Shown here piece after piece: positions 15,084 through 22,242 of a DNA stretch of 23,748 bases (position 1 is its first letter; every line of letters starts with the position of its first letter). The notes under the pieces are model-generated. The model was not told where the DNA came from. It made no database searches and saw only the letters and a list, made by a program, of their open reading frames with translations. Both the position numbers and the translations under genes were made by a program. Where the stretch lies: the NCBI GenBank assembly GCA_016714495.1, contig JADKDU010000019.1:1-23748 (forward strand). The letters are read 5' to 3'. This DNA is from Hyphomonadaceae bacterium (GTDB taxonomy: Bacteria > Pseudomonadota > Alphaproteobacteria > Caulobacterales > Hyphomonadaceae).

Positions 15084-15249
15084 AAGCCAGATCTGGTCCC
15101 GAAGTATAGCGGTCGGTCATCGCTCGCCCTTCCCGACAACGCCGACAGGCTGGAGCAAGTGTTCGCCCCTTGCAATTCAAGCTTTGCGTCCTGTCACTGT
15201 TCATGTGCTATCGTCTGCCCGAGAACGCTGAGGTACTTGGGAGGGAGCC

Positions 15250-16323
15250 ATGCTAGCGACGCTTCGAAGACTGCTGCTGGTCTCTGCCGTGGCAATCGCG
15301 CTGTCAGTCCCAGGACAGGCGCAGGTCGGCGCAGACCCCATTTCACGGATGGGGCAGGCAGTCGCTGCGGACGAACGAGGGGACTACGCTGAGGCGGCGC
15401 GCTTGTACCGTCTCGCTGCTGACCAGGGCAACGCGTTTGCTCAGTCCAATCTCGGCTTCAGGTACTTCATTGGCAGGGGCGTGCCGGAGAACTATGTGGA
15501 GGCTTACAAGTGGTTGGCCGTTGCCGCTGCTAAGGGCAACGCCGATGCAAAAAACAACCGCGACATCGTGCGAGCCGGTATGACCGCTGCTCAGTTGGCC
15601 GAAGGCCAGAGGTTGGCCGCAGAGTGGAAGCCAAACGTCGGCGCGGCAACGGCAGCAGCGGAGCCAGCCCCCGTTCCTGGCAAGCCGGCGAGAGGAGGCG
15701 AAATCGAAAGCACAGGGACTGGTTTCTTCATCACCGCCGCAGGCCATCTGCTGACAAATGCTCACGTCGTCGAGGGGTGCTCGCGAGTTTCGCTTGCTGG
15801 CGGATCGCGTCTGACCCTCGTTGATGTCGATACAGGTTCGGATCTTGCCCTGTTGAAGGCGGGCGCAGCCTCAGCTCGCGCGCCACTTTTACTGCGCCAA
15901 GGACGGGGCGTGCGCTTGGCAGATAGCGTCGTGGTCGCGGGATATCCGCTGACAGGGTTGTTGTCCTCAGGACTGAACGTAACGACGGGTGCGGTCTCAG
16001 CGCTCGCCGGCCCCGGGGATGATCGGCGTCTGATCCAAATCACAGCACCCGTTCAGCCTGGAAATAGCGGCGGGCCCTTGCTCGATGCATCAGGGAATGT
16101 CGTTGGCGTTGTGGTCTCTAAACTAGATGCTCTCAAAGTCGCATCCATCACCGGAGATATTCCGCAGAACGTGAACTTCGCCATCTCGCTCGGTACGCTG
16201 CAGGCCTTCCTTGACGCGAACGCCGTTGACTACGAGATGCGCCCATCGTCTGCGCCACGAAGCAATGCTGATGTGGCCGAGATGGCGCGGGTTTCAACGG
16301 TTCAGATTGAGTGTCGAGGTTAG
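15250..16323 (+). CDS. Periplasmic Sel1-repeat trypsin-like serine protease
   Basis: This complete 357-residue protein starts behind GGAGG six bases upstream. A signal peptide (residues 1 to about 25, LRRLLLVSAVAIALS ... GQAQ) directs it out of the cytoplasm. Two Sel1-like repeats follow (about 37-102: EAARLYRLAADQGNAFAQSN and EAYKWLAVAAAKGNADAKNN). The S1C, DegP-like protease domain starts at about residue 153. The triad is visible: H172 (TNAHVVEG), D198 (TGSDLALL) and S273 (QPGNSGGP). No PDZ domain is present. Sel1 repeats usually bind partner proteins, so a regulated periplasmic protease is the inference. Its last residues (SNADVAEMARVSTVQIECR) recur downstream of the next gene. Confidence 0.93.
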   Translation: MLATLRRLLLVSAVAIALSVPGQAQVGADPISRMGQAVAADERGDYAEAARLYRLAADQGNAFAQSNLGFRYFIGRGVPENYVEAYKWLAVAAAKGNADAKNNRDIVRAGMTAAQLAEGQRLAAEWKPNVGAATAAAEPAPVPGKPARGGEIESTGTGFFITAAGHLLTNAHVVEGCSRVSLAGGSRLTLVDVDTGSDLALLKAGAASARAPLLLRQGRGVRLADSVVVAGYPLTGLLSSGLNVTTGAVSALAGPGDDRRLIQITAPVQPGNSGGPLLDASGNVVGVVVSKLDALKVASITGDIPQNVNFAISLGTLQAFLDANAVDYEMRPSSAPRSNADVAEMARVSTVQIECRG

Positions 16324-16414
16324 GTCAGCACAAAAGATGCGCGCAAGCCCGGTGACCTCGGGCGGTGATCGGATCAATCAGAAATTGACGGAGTAACCAG
16401 CATAATGAGCTCTA

Positions 16415-16819
16415 ATGCGTAACGCACTTTCTGCCATTGCTTGTGTTGGCGCCATCTTTGGAAGCTCTGCGCAGGCAGAACCTCAGGAACGGACCGCGCG
16501 TTGTGATATCGTTTTGGACGATGTGATGCGCGGAAGCAAAATGGTCATTCGCGAGACGTTCTACGTGTCGTCACAAGCTGTCGCAGAGAATGCGGCCGAA
16601 AGGCGGTATTTCGGCCTTCCCGGAGTGACTGACGGAGAATGCACTTTGGCTTTCTTCCCCAAAAACGGAACGATGGTAAGTTGTCAGATGGATGCCCTCG
16701 GTCTGCACTATGTGCAGTCCGATCGTTCGGCCTTCAAAGAGTTTCCCAATAGAAACCAGCTGACCTTCCGGCTTAAGGATGTTCACGTCTCGATTGAGGT
16801 CAGCTGCGCAGCATCATAG
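16415..16819 (+). CDS. Secreted hypothetical protein, 134 aa
   Basis: The protein has a clear signal peptide, MRNALSAIACVGAIFGSSAQ followed by A, and a mature part with four Cys (RCDIVLD, GECTLAF, MVSCQMD, VSCAAS), suggesting two disulfides in the periplasm. I do not recognise the family. It follows the protease by 91 bp on the same strand and may be co-transcribed. It is directly followed by a fragment encoding the protease's C-terminus, so it sits between two copies of that end. Confidence 0.7.
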   Translation: MRNALSAIACVGAIFGSSAQAEPQERTARCDIVLDDVMRGSKMVIRETFYVSSQAVAENAAERRYFGLPGVTDGECTLAFFPKNGTMVSCQMDALGLHYVQSDRSAFKEFPNRNQLTFRLKDVHVSIEVSCAAS

Positions 16820-16890
16820 CACCAAAATCAAACGCCGATGTTGCTGAGATTGCGCGCGCCGCAACAGTCCAGATTGAGTGCCGGAACTAA
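16819..16890 (+). pseudogene. Orphan C-terminal fragment of a second protease copy
   Basis: The 23 codons from GCA at 16819 to TAA at 16890 read APKSNADVAEIARAATVQIE followed by CRN. The protease ending at 16323 closes with APRSNADVAEMARVSTVQIE followed by CRG. Many DNA differences are synonymous, so the copies diverged while both were coding. No start or upstream domain remains. It is the tail of a paralogue whose body was lost or replaced by the gene at 16415-16819. Confidence 0.75.
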
Positions 16891-16985
16891 CCGTGTCGCC
16901 CATCAGTCTCGTAGCGACACGCTGTTGAGCGCGGTCCGGAAGCAAAATCTCGTGGACGCGACAAGGGAGGGGCATCGCAAACCTA

Positions 16986-17501
16986 TCACTCGCGAAGTAT
17001 CCGACCAAAGTGGTCGTAAAGCGGTCGGTCGTCTGCCGACAAAAAGCTTTCCAACTCTTCGTCTCCCGCATCGTCAACAGCGTCCCAAGGCGGCATGTTT
17101 GCCGACGGAATGGGCGTCTGCGGCGCGTCGTCCCAGCCCAGTGCCTCGTACCGCCGTTCGTCTTCGGCAGTCTCCCCTTCGATCTCCCATATGATGTCCT
17201 GCACGAAGTCGCCGTCGCGATAATCGTGATCAGGGTCGCGATAATGCTGTTGCCAGTGCGCGTCATCATCCAGTTCCCTGATGCGCCGCGAAAGCTCCGC
17301 AAACCTCTCGGGCGCGAGCACGGTGCGGAGCTCAAGCATCTCAAGGCGCAGAGGGACCGTCAGTTCGTCATGAAGCCATTGTTGGAGAAAATTCTTGGCC
17401 TCTTCGCGCGACCCAATCGGCGTCGATAGCACATGCTCGATGTTCAGACCGCATCCGTCGCGATACGGACAAAACGCAGCGTGAGCGTCATCGGCTGGCA
17501 T
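16986..17501 (-). CDS. Acidic hypothetical protein, 171 aa
   Basis: The frame begins MPADDAHAAFCPYRDGCGLN and is markedly acidic later (ELDDDAHWQQHYRDPDHDYR, DAVDDAGDEELESF). There is no signal peptide or membrane helix, so it is probably cytoplasmic. The ATG at 17501 is chosen over a GTG at 17513 because it lies two bases after the stop of the Excalibur gene on the same strand, implying a coupled operon. I do not recognise a family. Confidence 0.65.
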   Translation of the reverse strand: MPADDAHAAFCPYRDGCGLNIEHVLSTPIGSREEAKNFLQQWLHDELTVPLRLEMLELRTVLAPERFAELSRRIRELDDDAHWQQHYRDPDHDYRDGDFVQDIIWEIEGETAEDERRYEALGWDDAPQTPIPSANMPPWDAVDDAGDEELESFLSADDRPLYDHFGRILRE

Positions 17502-17503
17502 AG

Positions 17504-17770
17504 CTACTCGCACCCGACGCCGTCGTTATCGCGGTCAAGGTGCTGGGCATACCCGTGCTCGCCCCGGTTAATCGGCGTAGCACCCGCTGCGCGCGCGGCG
17601 GTGCAGTTGGCGTGGAGACTACTGTCATCGATCAGCGTTCGAATTGGCGCACGAGGTTCCGGACATGCCGACAGCGGCGCCAGAAGCGCGAAAACAATCG
17701 ACCGTCCTGCGACCGCCCTCCAAACCTGTGGAAGGCTAAACGCGTGACCCCGACCGGGCAAGCGATACAT
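17504..17770 (-). CDS. Lipoprotein with Excalibur calcium-binding domain
   Basis: The C-terminus NCTAARAAGATPINRGEHGY followed by AQHLDRDNDGVGCE is an Excalibur domain: the DxDxDG loop plus two conserved Cys, a calcium-binding module of secreted or surface proteins. From the Met at 17770 the protein is 88 residues. It has a hydrophobic segment ending LLAPLSAC, a plausible lipobox. The frame stays open upstream to an ATG at 17896 that would add MHRLCTTATLAVAMLVCEPA, a second good signal peptide, so the start is ambiguous. The stop is two bases before the next gene's ATG. Confidence 0.72.
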   Translation of the reverse strand: MYRLPGRGHAFSLPQVWRAVAGRSIVFALLAPLSACPEPRAPIRTLIDDSSLHANCTAARAAGATPINRGEHGYAQHLDRDNDGVGCE

Positions 17771-17993
17771 GTGGGCAGCGGCTAGCTTGTCTTGTTTGTG
17801 TAACGGGTCGCCGCCGCCTTCCGATTGCTGCGCGCTGGCCGGCTCGCATACAAGCATCGCGACCGCAAGTGTTGCAGTGGTGCAGAGCCGGTGCATATGG
17901 GCGGTATCCTTGTGCGTGCAGCCGTGAGTACGTTTCAGATGGCGGTCAGTCTGAACGCGTTCCCGGGTTTAGTGAACTGCATTTTCGCCTCGG

Positions 17994-18151
17994 TCATGCT
18001 GCGGCCGGGCCCGCAGGTCGGAGCTCACGCAACTTGATCAACATCGCCAGCGTCTTCCCGAACTGCCGCGTGAGGCGCTCGTCCAATGCGAAGATGCGGT
18101 CCGCTCGAAATGGGTCGAGGCTCTGGCCGCTTGCCTGCGGCCGCCTGATGC
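17994..18151 (-). pseudogene. Truncated duplicate of the 3' end of the gene at 21457
   Basis: The minus strand reads SLDPFRADRIFALDERLTRQ followed by FGKTLAMLIKLREL and a stop at 17996-17994. The gene ending at 21457 closes with SMDPFRADRILALDERLTRQ and FGKTLAMLIKLREV. DNA similarity is high and extends about 10 bp past the stop (CGCCTCGGTCAT). There is no start or N-terminal part; the fragment abuts the small gene ending at 18152. Confidence 0.75.
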
Positions 18152-18418
18152 TCAACGCTGTCGCGCCCGCCAACGTTCAAGCATCGCGTCTGTGATGTCT
18201 GCGGGGTAGCACAGCGGCGAGGCACCACCTGGCTTGCTGTAAGCGCTACGCTGTCCGCAACTTCGTCCCGCACGATCCGAATTGTACGGGCAGGGACAGT
18301 TGCCGGGATAGTTATGGATGGACTCTGAAATCATTGCTTGCCGGTCGCGCTGATCAGCACTGGACTGAGCCAGCGCAGGCGCGGCAAAGAAGATGACGAG
18401 TGCCAGTCCCCAACGCAT
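18152..18418 (-). CDS. Small secreted Cys-rich protein, 88 aa
   Basis: The signal peptide MRWGLALVIFFAAPALAQ is followed by a short mature protein containing SIHNYPGNCPCPYNSDRAGR and SCGQRSAYSKPGGASPLCYP, then DITDAMLERWRARQR. I recognise this NCPCPYN / CGGRSAYSKPGG pattern from a conserved family of small secreted proteobacterial proteins without assigned function. Four Cys in the mature part suggest disulfides. The frame is complete. The 3' end abuts the duplicated gene fragment at 17994-18151. Confidence 0.8.
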   Translation of the reverse strand: MRWGLALVIFFAAPALAQSSADQRDRQAMISESIHNYPGNCPCPYNSDRAGRSCGQRSAYSKPGGASPLCYPADITDAMLERWRARQR

Positions 18419-18458
18419 CGCGCTAGACTATCACATCCTCAGGCCGATGCCGTCGCTG

Positions 18459-18510
18459 TGAATCGGAGTGGTGTGTGGACGCCGATCGGCGCGTTACCAG
18501 GTTGATTGCA
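18459..18510. repeat. Interspersed repeat, copy C
   Basis: The plus strand reads TGAATCGG, then GGACGCCGATCGGCGC and TTGATT at the same spacing as the minus strand of copy A. GCCGATCGGC is itself a palindrome. Confidence 0.6.
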
Positions 18511-18754
18511 CGACGGTCGTAAGTGAGTCCCTCGGCTTGCTACTGAGTGAATTTCGCCGATGGGAGGTAGCCTCAATGGGCGCCTAGTCACAAGGTCATC
18601 ATTCCCTAGCTGCGCTGGTCCAAAGAAACGAGGCAGGTCAACTGCTTCCGCCCGCCGAAGGAACTGTTCGACATGATGACGGGGTGGGTAGACGCCAACG
18701 GCCGGGAGCAGGACAAAAGCAAAAAGGCTTAGACGCAGGCTGGCGTTTGTATAT

Positions 18755-18781
18755 CTTCGGCACGGCGGTGCACTGCCGAAG
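18755..18781 (+). promoter_or_regulatory. Hairpin overlapping a ribosome-binding site
   Basis: CTTCGGCA (18755-18762) pairs perfectly with TGCCGAAG (18774-18781) across an 11-nt loop. The 3' arm runs into AAGGGG (18779-18784), the only purine-rich site before the ATG at 18795. Folding would partly mask it, so translation could be structure-controlled. Confidence 0.4.
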
Positions 18782-18794
18782 GGGCAAAGCTGTC

Positions 18795-19349
18795 ATGCGA
18801 AATGCGGTGATCGGTGCGCTCTGCGGCGTTGCTATGCTTGCGGGCGCGCCTCGGGCAGTGGCTCAAGACTTGTTGATGAGTTCGGAGGTTTATCCGCTGC
18901 TGCAAGATGGCACGCTCACTGGCTGCCAAGTATCGTTCTCGTTGGCGCGGGAGGACAACGAGTTCAACAACGGCAACCCCACGGTGGCGAACGGTCTCAT
19001 CATTTTCATGGCAGACGCCGACAAGGTCGCGCTGCGTCTCGGCGTCTCTTCCAACCTGCAAGAGTTTTTACCACCGGAACGCGCCTCGCTTTATTCGGGG
19101 TATCGCACGAACAGTGATGCGCTGCTGAGCACGAACCTCTCAAGCGATCCGGACTTTCAGCTGTTCGTATTTGGTTGGTACGAATCGACCTCGAAGATTT
19201 TTGGTGAGTTCATAAAAACGGGTGCGATCGGGATCACTTACGGCTGGAAGAAGTCGTCGATCGATGCCCGGTTTACCGTGGATCTAAATGATGTTCCCGA
19301 GACGTATGGCGAATGGTCCAAATGCCTTTTGTCGCTAACGGACCGCTGA
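18795..19349 (+). CDS. Secreted hypothetical protein, 184 aa
   Basis: From the ATG at 18795 the protein starts MRNAVIGALCGVAMLAGAPR AVAQ, a standard signal peptide with AVAQ cleavage. The mature part is a soluble domain containing EVYPLLQDGTLTGCQVSFSL, then IIFMADADKVALRLGVSSN and a C-terminal GEWSKCLLSL. Its two Cys could pair. An upstream in-frame start at 18684 would hide the signal peptide and is rejected. I do not recognise the family. A hairpin may mask its ribosome-binding site. Confidence 0.72.
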   Translation: MRNAVIGALCGVAMLAGAPRAVAQDLLMSSEVYPLLQDGTLTGCQVSFSLAREDNEFNNGNPTVANGLIIFMADADKVALRLGVSSNLQEFLPPERASLYSGYRTNSDALLSTNLSSDPDFQLFVFGWYESTSKIFGEFIKTGAIGITYGWKKSSIDARFTVDLNDVPETYGEWSKCLLSLTDR

Positions 19350-19350
19350 C

Positions 19351-19370
19351 AAAAAGGCCCCGCAAGCGGG
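19351..19370 (-). terminator. Candidate terminator for leftward transcription
   Basis: On the minus strand, CCCGC-TT-GCGGG is followed by GCC and five T. It could stop transcripts of the secreted-protein gene ending at 19599. The stem is only 5 bp, and it also lies directly after the rightward gene ending at 19349. Confidence 0.45.
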
Positions 19371-19374
19371 AGCT

Positions 19375-19464
19375 GTAGACAGGCGCCGATCGCGAACCCC
19401 CTCCGCTTCTCACGAAATCAATCGCGTAGCGCGCCTATCGGCACCCTGACCCCACGCTGATTCA
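19375..19464. repeat. Interspersed repeat, copy B
   Basis: This is the best-matching partner of copy A: same orientation on the plus strand, with one single-base gap. It contains ACAGGCGCCG, CGAAATCAAT and GTAG in order. No gene covers 19350-19598, and nothing else is visible there. Confidence 0.65.
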
Positions 19465-19598
19465 CACGCGCCCGCGCACCCAAACACTGATACGCGCTGA
19501 GGTGGTGTCTGTTAGCGCTCCTGACCACTCTCTTTGCCAAGCTACAGCTTCGGCCATCGGCCTAAGGTGAGGGCAGCCAATGCGGTGAGCCTGTCAGC

Positions 19599-20099
19599 CT
19601 ATTGGCTCAAAAACCCGCTCTCTCTCATCGACTCAACAATCGTTTTCTGGATCTGATTGAGAGAGGCACAGAAATTCATTTGCTCAATGTCGATCTCCCC
19701 ACGTTCGGCAAATGCTCTCTGCCGAACATGCTCAAGCTCTTTGATAGATTCGAGGGACCGTTGATTGGCCACAATACGGGCCTGTGATTCGCGGAGGGCT
19801 GCCTCCGAAGCGCTGTCCGTCATTTTTTCTGGCTCATGGGCAATAGTGCCGACACTAGCGGCCAGGTCTGAGCCTCGCGCGTAACCGCGCATTTCCTCAG
19901 CGTTCGCCGGTTTGCCTGCGGCCACGAGTACCGTGGCCAAGTGCTCTTGAAGCGCAGCGCAGCGGCCAAAATCACGCATCATCGCGTAGGGGTTAGCTAG
20001 GTATCCCTGCAATGTCGGGCCGGCTTGCGTTTGTTGCGCTGTGCACGGGACCGCGCTCAAACACAGAGCGGCAACAGCCAAGGTTCGCAGCAACGCCAT
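19599..20099 (-). CDS. Secreted hypothetical protein, 166 aa
   Basis: The ATG at 20099 follows GGGGGA and begins MALLRTLAVAALCLSAVPCT AQ, a signal peptide. The mature part is helical, with FGRCAALQEHLATVL near the start and ERGEIDIEQMNFCASLNQIQ near the end; two Cys could form one disulfide. An upstream start at 20135 would spoil the signal peptide. I do not recognise the family. Leftward transcripts may end at the hairpin at 19351-19370. Confidence 0.7.
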   Translation of the reverse strand: MALLRTLAVAALCLSAVPCTAQQTQAGPTLQGYLANPYAMMRDFGRCAALQEHLATVLVAAGKPANAEEMRGYARGSDLAASVGTIAHEPEKMTDSASEAALRESQARIVANQRSLESIKELEHVRQRAFAERGEIDIEQMNFCASLNQIQKTIVESMRESGFLSQ

Positions 20100-20152
20100 G
20101 GAGTCCCCCGGTTGACAGCAGGCGCACTGTAGCACGCGGGCCGCTTAGGTCA

Positions 20153-20455
20153 TCATCCCGTGGCGGGTTTCAAGTGCAGTAGTGCCATGTGGCGGCTTTG
20201 CTCCTGCAGCGAAAGATTATCGGCGGCGGGAGGCTCAGCGGGTAGGTCTTTGGCCGCCGTGGCTGGCTCGATGAACTTAGTCCAAGGCTCGGGAAGCTCG
20301 GCGCAGTACGACGCAAACTGCTCAATCCGCACGTTGGGCTCCACGACCTTTCGCGGTGGTAGTGTCTCAGTTTGAATTTGCCCTCGGAAAAACGGGCAGA
20401 GTCTGGGGGATTCGGGCCGAAACTTTTTTCTAGGACGAACCTTCGGCAAGGTCAT
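20153..20455 (-). CDS. Hypothetical protein, 100 aa, uncertain
   Basis: The frame opens MTLPKVRPRKKFRPESPRLC, with a very basic start, and continues NVRIEQFASYCAELPEPWTK to LHLKPATG. Its ATG lies inside the last 26 nt of the lipoprotein gene upstream on the same strand, so coupled translation is possible. No signal peptide, domain or known family is visible. The second half looks coding, but the basic first 30 residues may be out-of-frame sequence. It may be a real gene with a wrong start or a chance frame. Confidence 0.38.
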   Translation of the reverse strand: MTLPKVRPRKKFRPESPRLCPFFRGQIQTETLPPRKVVEPNVRIEQFASYCAELPEPWTKFIEPATAAKDLPAEPPAADNLSLQEQSRHMALLHLKPATG

Positions 20456-20693
20456 TCAGGAGCGCTTCGCACGCCTCCAGCATAACTTTGATAGCTTGTT
20501 CGTCACGGACAACCTGCGGCTCCCCCTCTACCAGGTCACCCTTTCGCCACCAGCCAATCGAGCTTGTGAACTGCTTGCATGCCATTTCTATCCGGATCAC
20601 TCGGTCATGATCCTTTGCTGGAACAGGCTCCCCACATGCAGCGAGCGCCAAGCTCGCGATGATCCAGAGACGGGTCCAGCCTGAGATTTTCAT
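20430..20693 (-). CDS. Small lipoprotein, 87 aa
   Basis: The start follows AGGGGG. The leader MKISGWTRLWIIASLALAAC ends in a lipobox with the lipidated Cys at residue 20. The mature part contains RIEMACKQFTSSIGWWRKGD and ends CEALLNDLAEGSS. The SGW-x-RLWI leader is shared with the lipoprotein at 21077-21316, suggesting a common origin of the two export signals. Function is unknown. Confidence 0.75.
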   Translation of the reverse strand: MKISGWTRLWIIASLALAACGEPVPAKDHDRVIRIEMACKQFTSSIGWWRKGDLVEGEPQVVRDEQAIKVMLEACEALLNDLAEGSS

Positions 20694-20813
20694 GACGCCC
20701 CCTATGGACTCTTAGCTGACATTAGATCGAATCCGATTGCCAGAGAATCACTCCGACTTCCCGAGTACCGGCCTGAACGGCGCGGGCACTAGGGCCGGGA
20801 AAGGAGAAATCCA

Positions 20814-20939
20814 ATGGCAACGAAAATTGGCCGGTCAGCAATTACCGGGCGTTTTCAAACTGTGGCGATGTCCCGGTCCAGACCTAATACGTCTGTGGTC
20901 GAAACCATCAAACCGCAGCCGCCGAAGAAGAAGGACTAA
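20814..20939 (+). CDS. Conserved-looking small basic protein, 41 aa
   Basis: The ORF reads MATKIGRSAITGRFQTVAMS, continues SRPNTSVVETIK and ends PPKKKD. AGGAG sits seven bases before the ATG, an excellent ribosome-binding site. The pattern (short basic start, IGRSAxTGRF, then RPxTxVVET) recalls a widespread family of small proteobacterial proteins on mobile elements, function unknown. A CCGGGG/CCCCGG hairpin follows at 20972-21003 but lacks a T-run. Confidence 0.7.
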   Translation: MATKIGRSAITGRFQTVAMSRSRPNTSVVETIKPQPPKKKD

Positions 20940-21076
20940 CGTCCTTCGACTTCAGCACTGACTAGGGGTGCCCGGGGTCGATCTTTCGCGAGAGAGGCCC
21001 CGGTCATCTCTAACAAGGTTGGTTAGAGTCCAGTTTGTTGGCGTGCGCAAGAGTCACGCTTTCCGCCGAGTCTCCG

Positions 21077-21316
21077 CTAGTCGCAGCCATCCGATCGGCA
21101 CTTGTCCTCCCTGATCTGCTGCTTGTCGGGAGACTGATAGGTGCAGGACGTCAGGTAGCCCTGCGCGTCCTTCTCGTAATCAATCAGCTTCCAGCCAGCG
21201 CCGTCCACGTCTTCGCAGAGCACATAGTAGTGCGGCGGTTTCTTGGGGCCACCGCACCCAGCGACCACGAACACCGCAGCGACAATCCAGAGACGGCTCC
21301 AGCCGGATAGGGTCAT
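21077..21316 (-). CDS. Small lipoprotein, 79 aa
   Basis: From the ATG at 21316, preceded by GGAGG, the leader MTLSGWSRLWIVAAVFVVAG C carries a lipobox (VVAGC). The mature part contains KKPPHYYVLCEDVDGAGWKL, then YLTSCTYQSPDKQQIREDKC, and four further Cys. A longer in-frame start at 21460 would bury the signal and is rejected. The leader resembles that of the lipoprotein at 20430-20693. Repeat copy D and the end of the next minus-strand gene lie upstream. Confidence 0.75.
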   Translation of the reverse strand: MTLSGWSRLWIVAAVFVVAGCGGPKKPPHYYVLCEDVDGAGWKLIDYEKDAQGYLTSCTYQSPDKQQIREDKCRSDGCD

Positions 21317-21416
21317 GCGCCTCCGCCGAGGTGAGTTACTGGGTGCTAAAAGGATAGCGCTAACCGGTATCTGCCACTCTCGCCAGAGCGGGCGAGTACG
21401 ACGAGAATGCGGGCTG

Positions 21417-21452
21417 TGAATCGGCGTGGAGGATACCGTGCCGATTTCCGCC
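21417..21452. repeat. Interspersed repeat, copy D (short)
   Basis: TGAATCGGCGTGG followed by GTGCCGAT matches the corresponding end of the other copies at nearly the same spacing. It stops where the gene ending at 21457 begins; the duplicated gene end at 17994 lacks this repeat. Confidence 0.5.
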
Positions 21453-21456
21453 TCGG

Positions 21457-22242
21457 TCATCCTGCTACCGAACCAGCAACTTGCACCTCACGCAACTTGA
21501 TCAGCATCGCCAGCGTCTTCCCAAACTGCCGCGTCAGCCGTTCGTCCAGCGCCAGAATGCGGTCAGCGCGGAATGGGTCCATGCTCTCACCGCAGGCCTG
21601 TAAGCGGATCGCTGGACGCCGCTCCGCCTGTAAGCGGGTCGTCTCGATCATCGGAAGCACGTCGTTCTTCAGAAATCGGAGCAGGCTCGTAGCTTCAGGC
21701 CGGGAGGGGACGTAGCTCTCGTCTTCACCTACCTCCCCACCCGGATAGGTCTCTGCGTCATCGTTCACGACGCGGGCCCACCAGCCGCGCGTATCCGAGC
21801 GAATTGCCGCAAGTGCCTTCTCGTAGCTGCCGCCGCCTTCAAGAACTGCGATGCCCTTGCGGGTCAGCCGGTCGTCTTCGGTGGCGTCGTCAACGTCTGG
21901 TTGGTCGCGTTCAGGCGCGTGGCGAAGGGCTTCTGCGAGCTCGTCCTTTTCGGCCCGGCCTTCGTGTCCGATCAACGCCCGGGAAAGTGTCTGCTGCGTC
22001 TTGTAGTCAGCGTCGATCCTCTCATGCAGCGACGCGAGGTGGGCCGAGCGCTCGCCCAGCATCAGCCGCCGCCGGCGCCATTCGATCCAGGCTAGCTGAT
22101 CGACCAGCGAAACTTCCGTCGCGCCCTTCGGCTGATGCTCGGCATGGAAAGCAGCGTGGAGCGCGCGGAACTCTGCCGGGTTCTCCCATGGTAGCAGCGC
22201 TCGTTCGTAATGGCTCACCAGAACGCTGACCGGCGGCGGCAT
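21457..22242 (-). CDS. Conserved hypothetical protein of accessory regions, 261 aa
   Basis: From the Met at 22242 the protein starts MPPPVSVLVSHYERALLPWE and continues LVDQLAWIEWRRRRLML, a helical pattern I recognise from unannotated alphaproteobacterial accessory proteins. A charged middle part follows, then the terminal LALDERLTRQFGKTLAMLIK. No catalytic motif is visible. An in-frame ATG at 22326 has a weak ribosome-binding site but would overlap the upstream gene by 112 nt, so 22242 (28-nt overlap) is preferred. Its last ~50 codons are duplicated at 17994-18151. Confidence 0.68.
   Translation of the reverse strand: MPPPVSVLVSHYERALLPWENPAEFRALHAAFHAEHQPKGATEVSLVDQLAWIEWRRRRLMLGERSAHLASLHERIDADYKTQQTLSRALIGHEGRAEKDELAEALRHAPERDQPDVDDATEDDRLTRKGIAVLEGGGSYEKALAAIRSDTRGWWARVVNDDAETYPGGEVGEDESYVPSRPEATSLLRFLKNDVLPMIETTRLQAERRPAIRLQACGESMDPFRADRILALDERLTRQFGKTLAMLIKLREVQVAGSVAG

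Larger units (their letters stand above)
18419..18794. other. Intergenic stretch with repeat copy C and a coding-like remnant
   Basis: Repeat copy C lies at 18459-18510. From 18610 to 18732 one frame reads LRWSKETRQVNCFRPPKELF and on to a TAG, with coding-like composition but no usable start and no family I know; it may be a gene remnant. A hairpin at 18755-18781 precedes the next gene. Confidence 0.45.

Noticed and set aside
14987..15175. A 62-residue minus-strand frame
   Set aside because: It is the translation of interspersed-repeat copy A; copy B does not keep the frame open.
18610..18732. Plus-strand coding-like frame ending KSKKA
   Set aside because: It has a stop just upstream, no convincing start and no known family; kept only as a possible remnant.
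20972..21003. CCGGGG/CCCCGG hairpin after the 41-aa ORF as a terminator
   Set aside because: The stem is plausible but no T-run follows on either strand.
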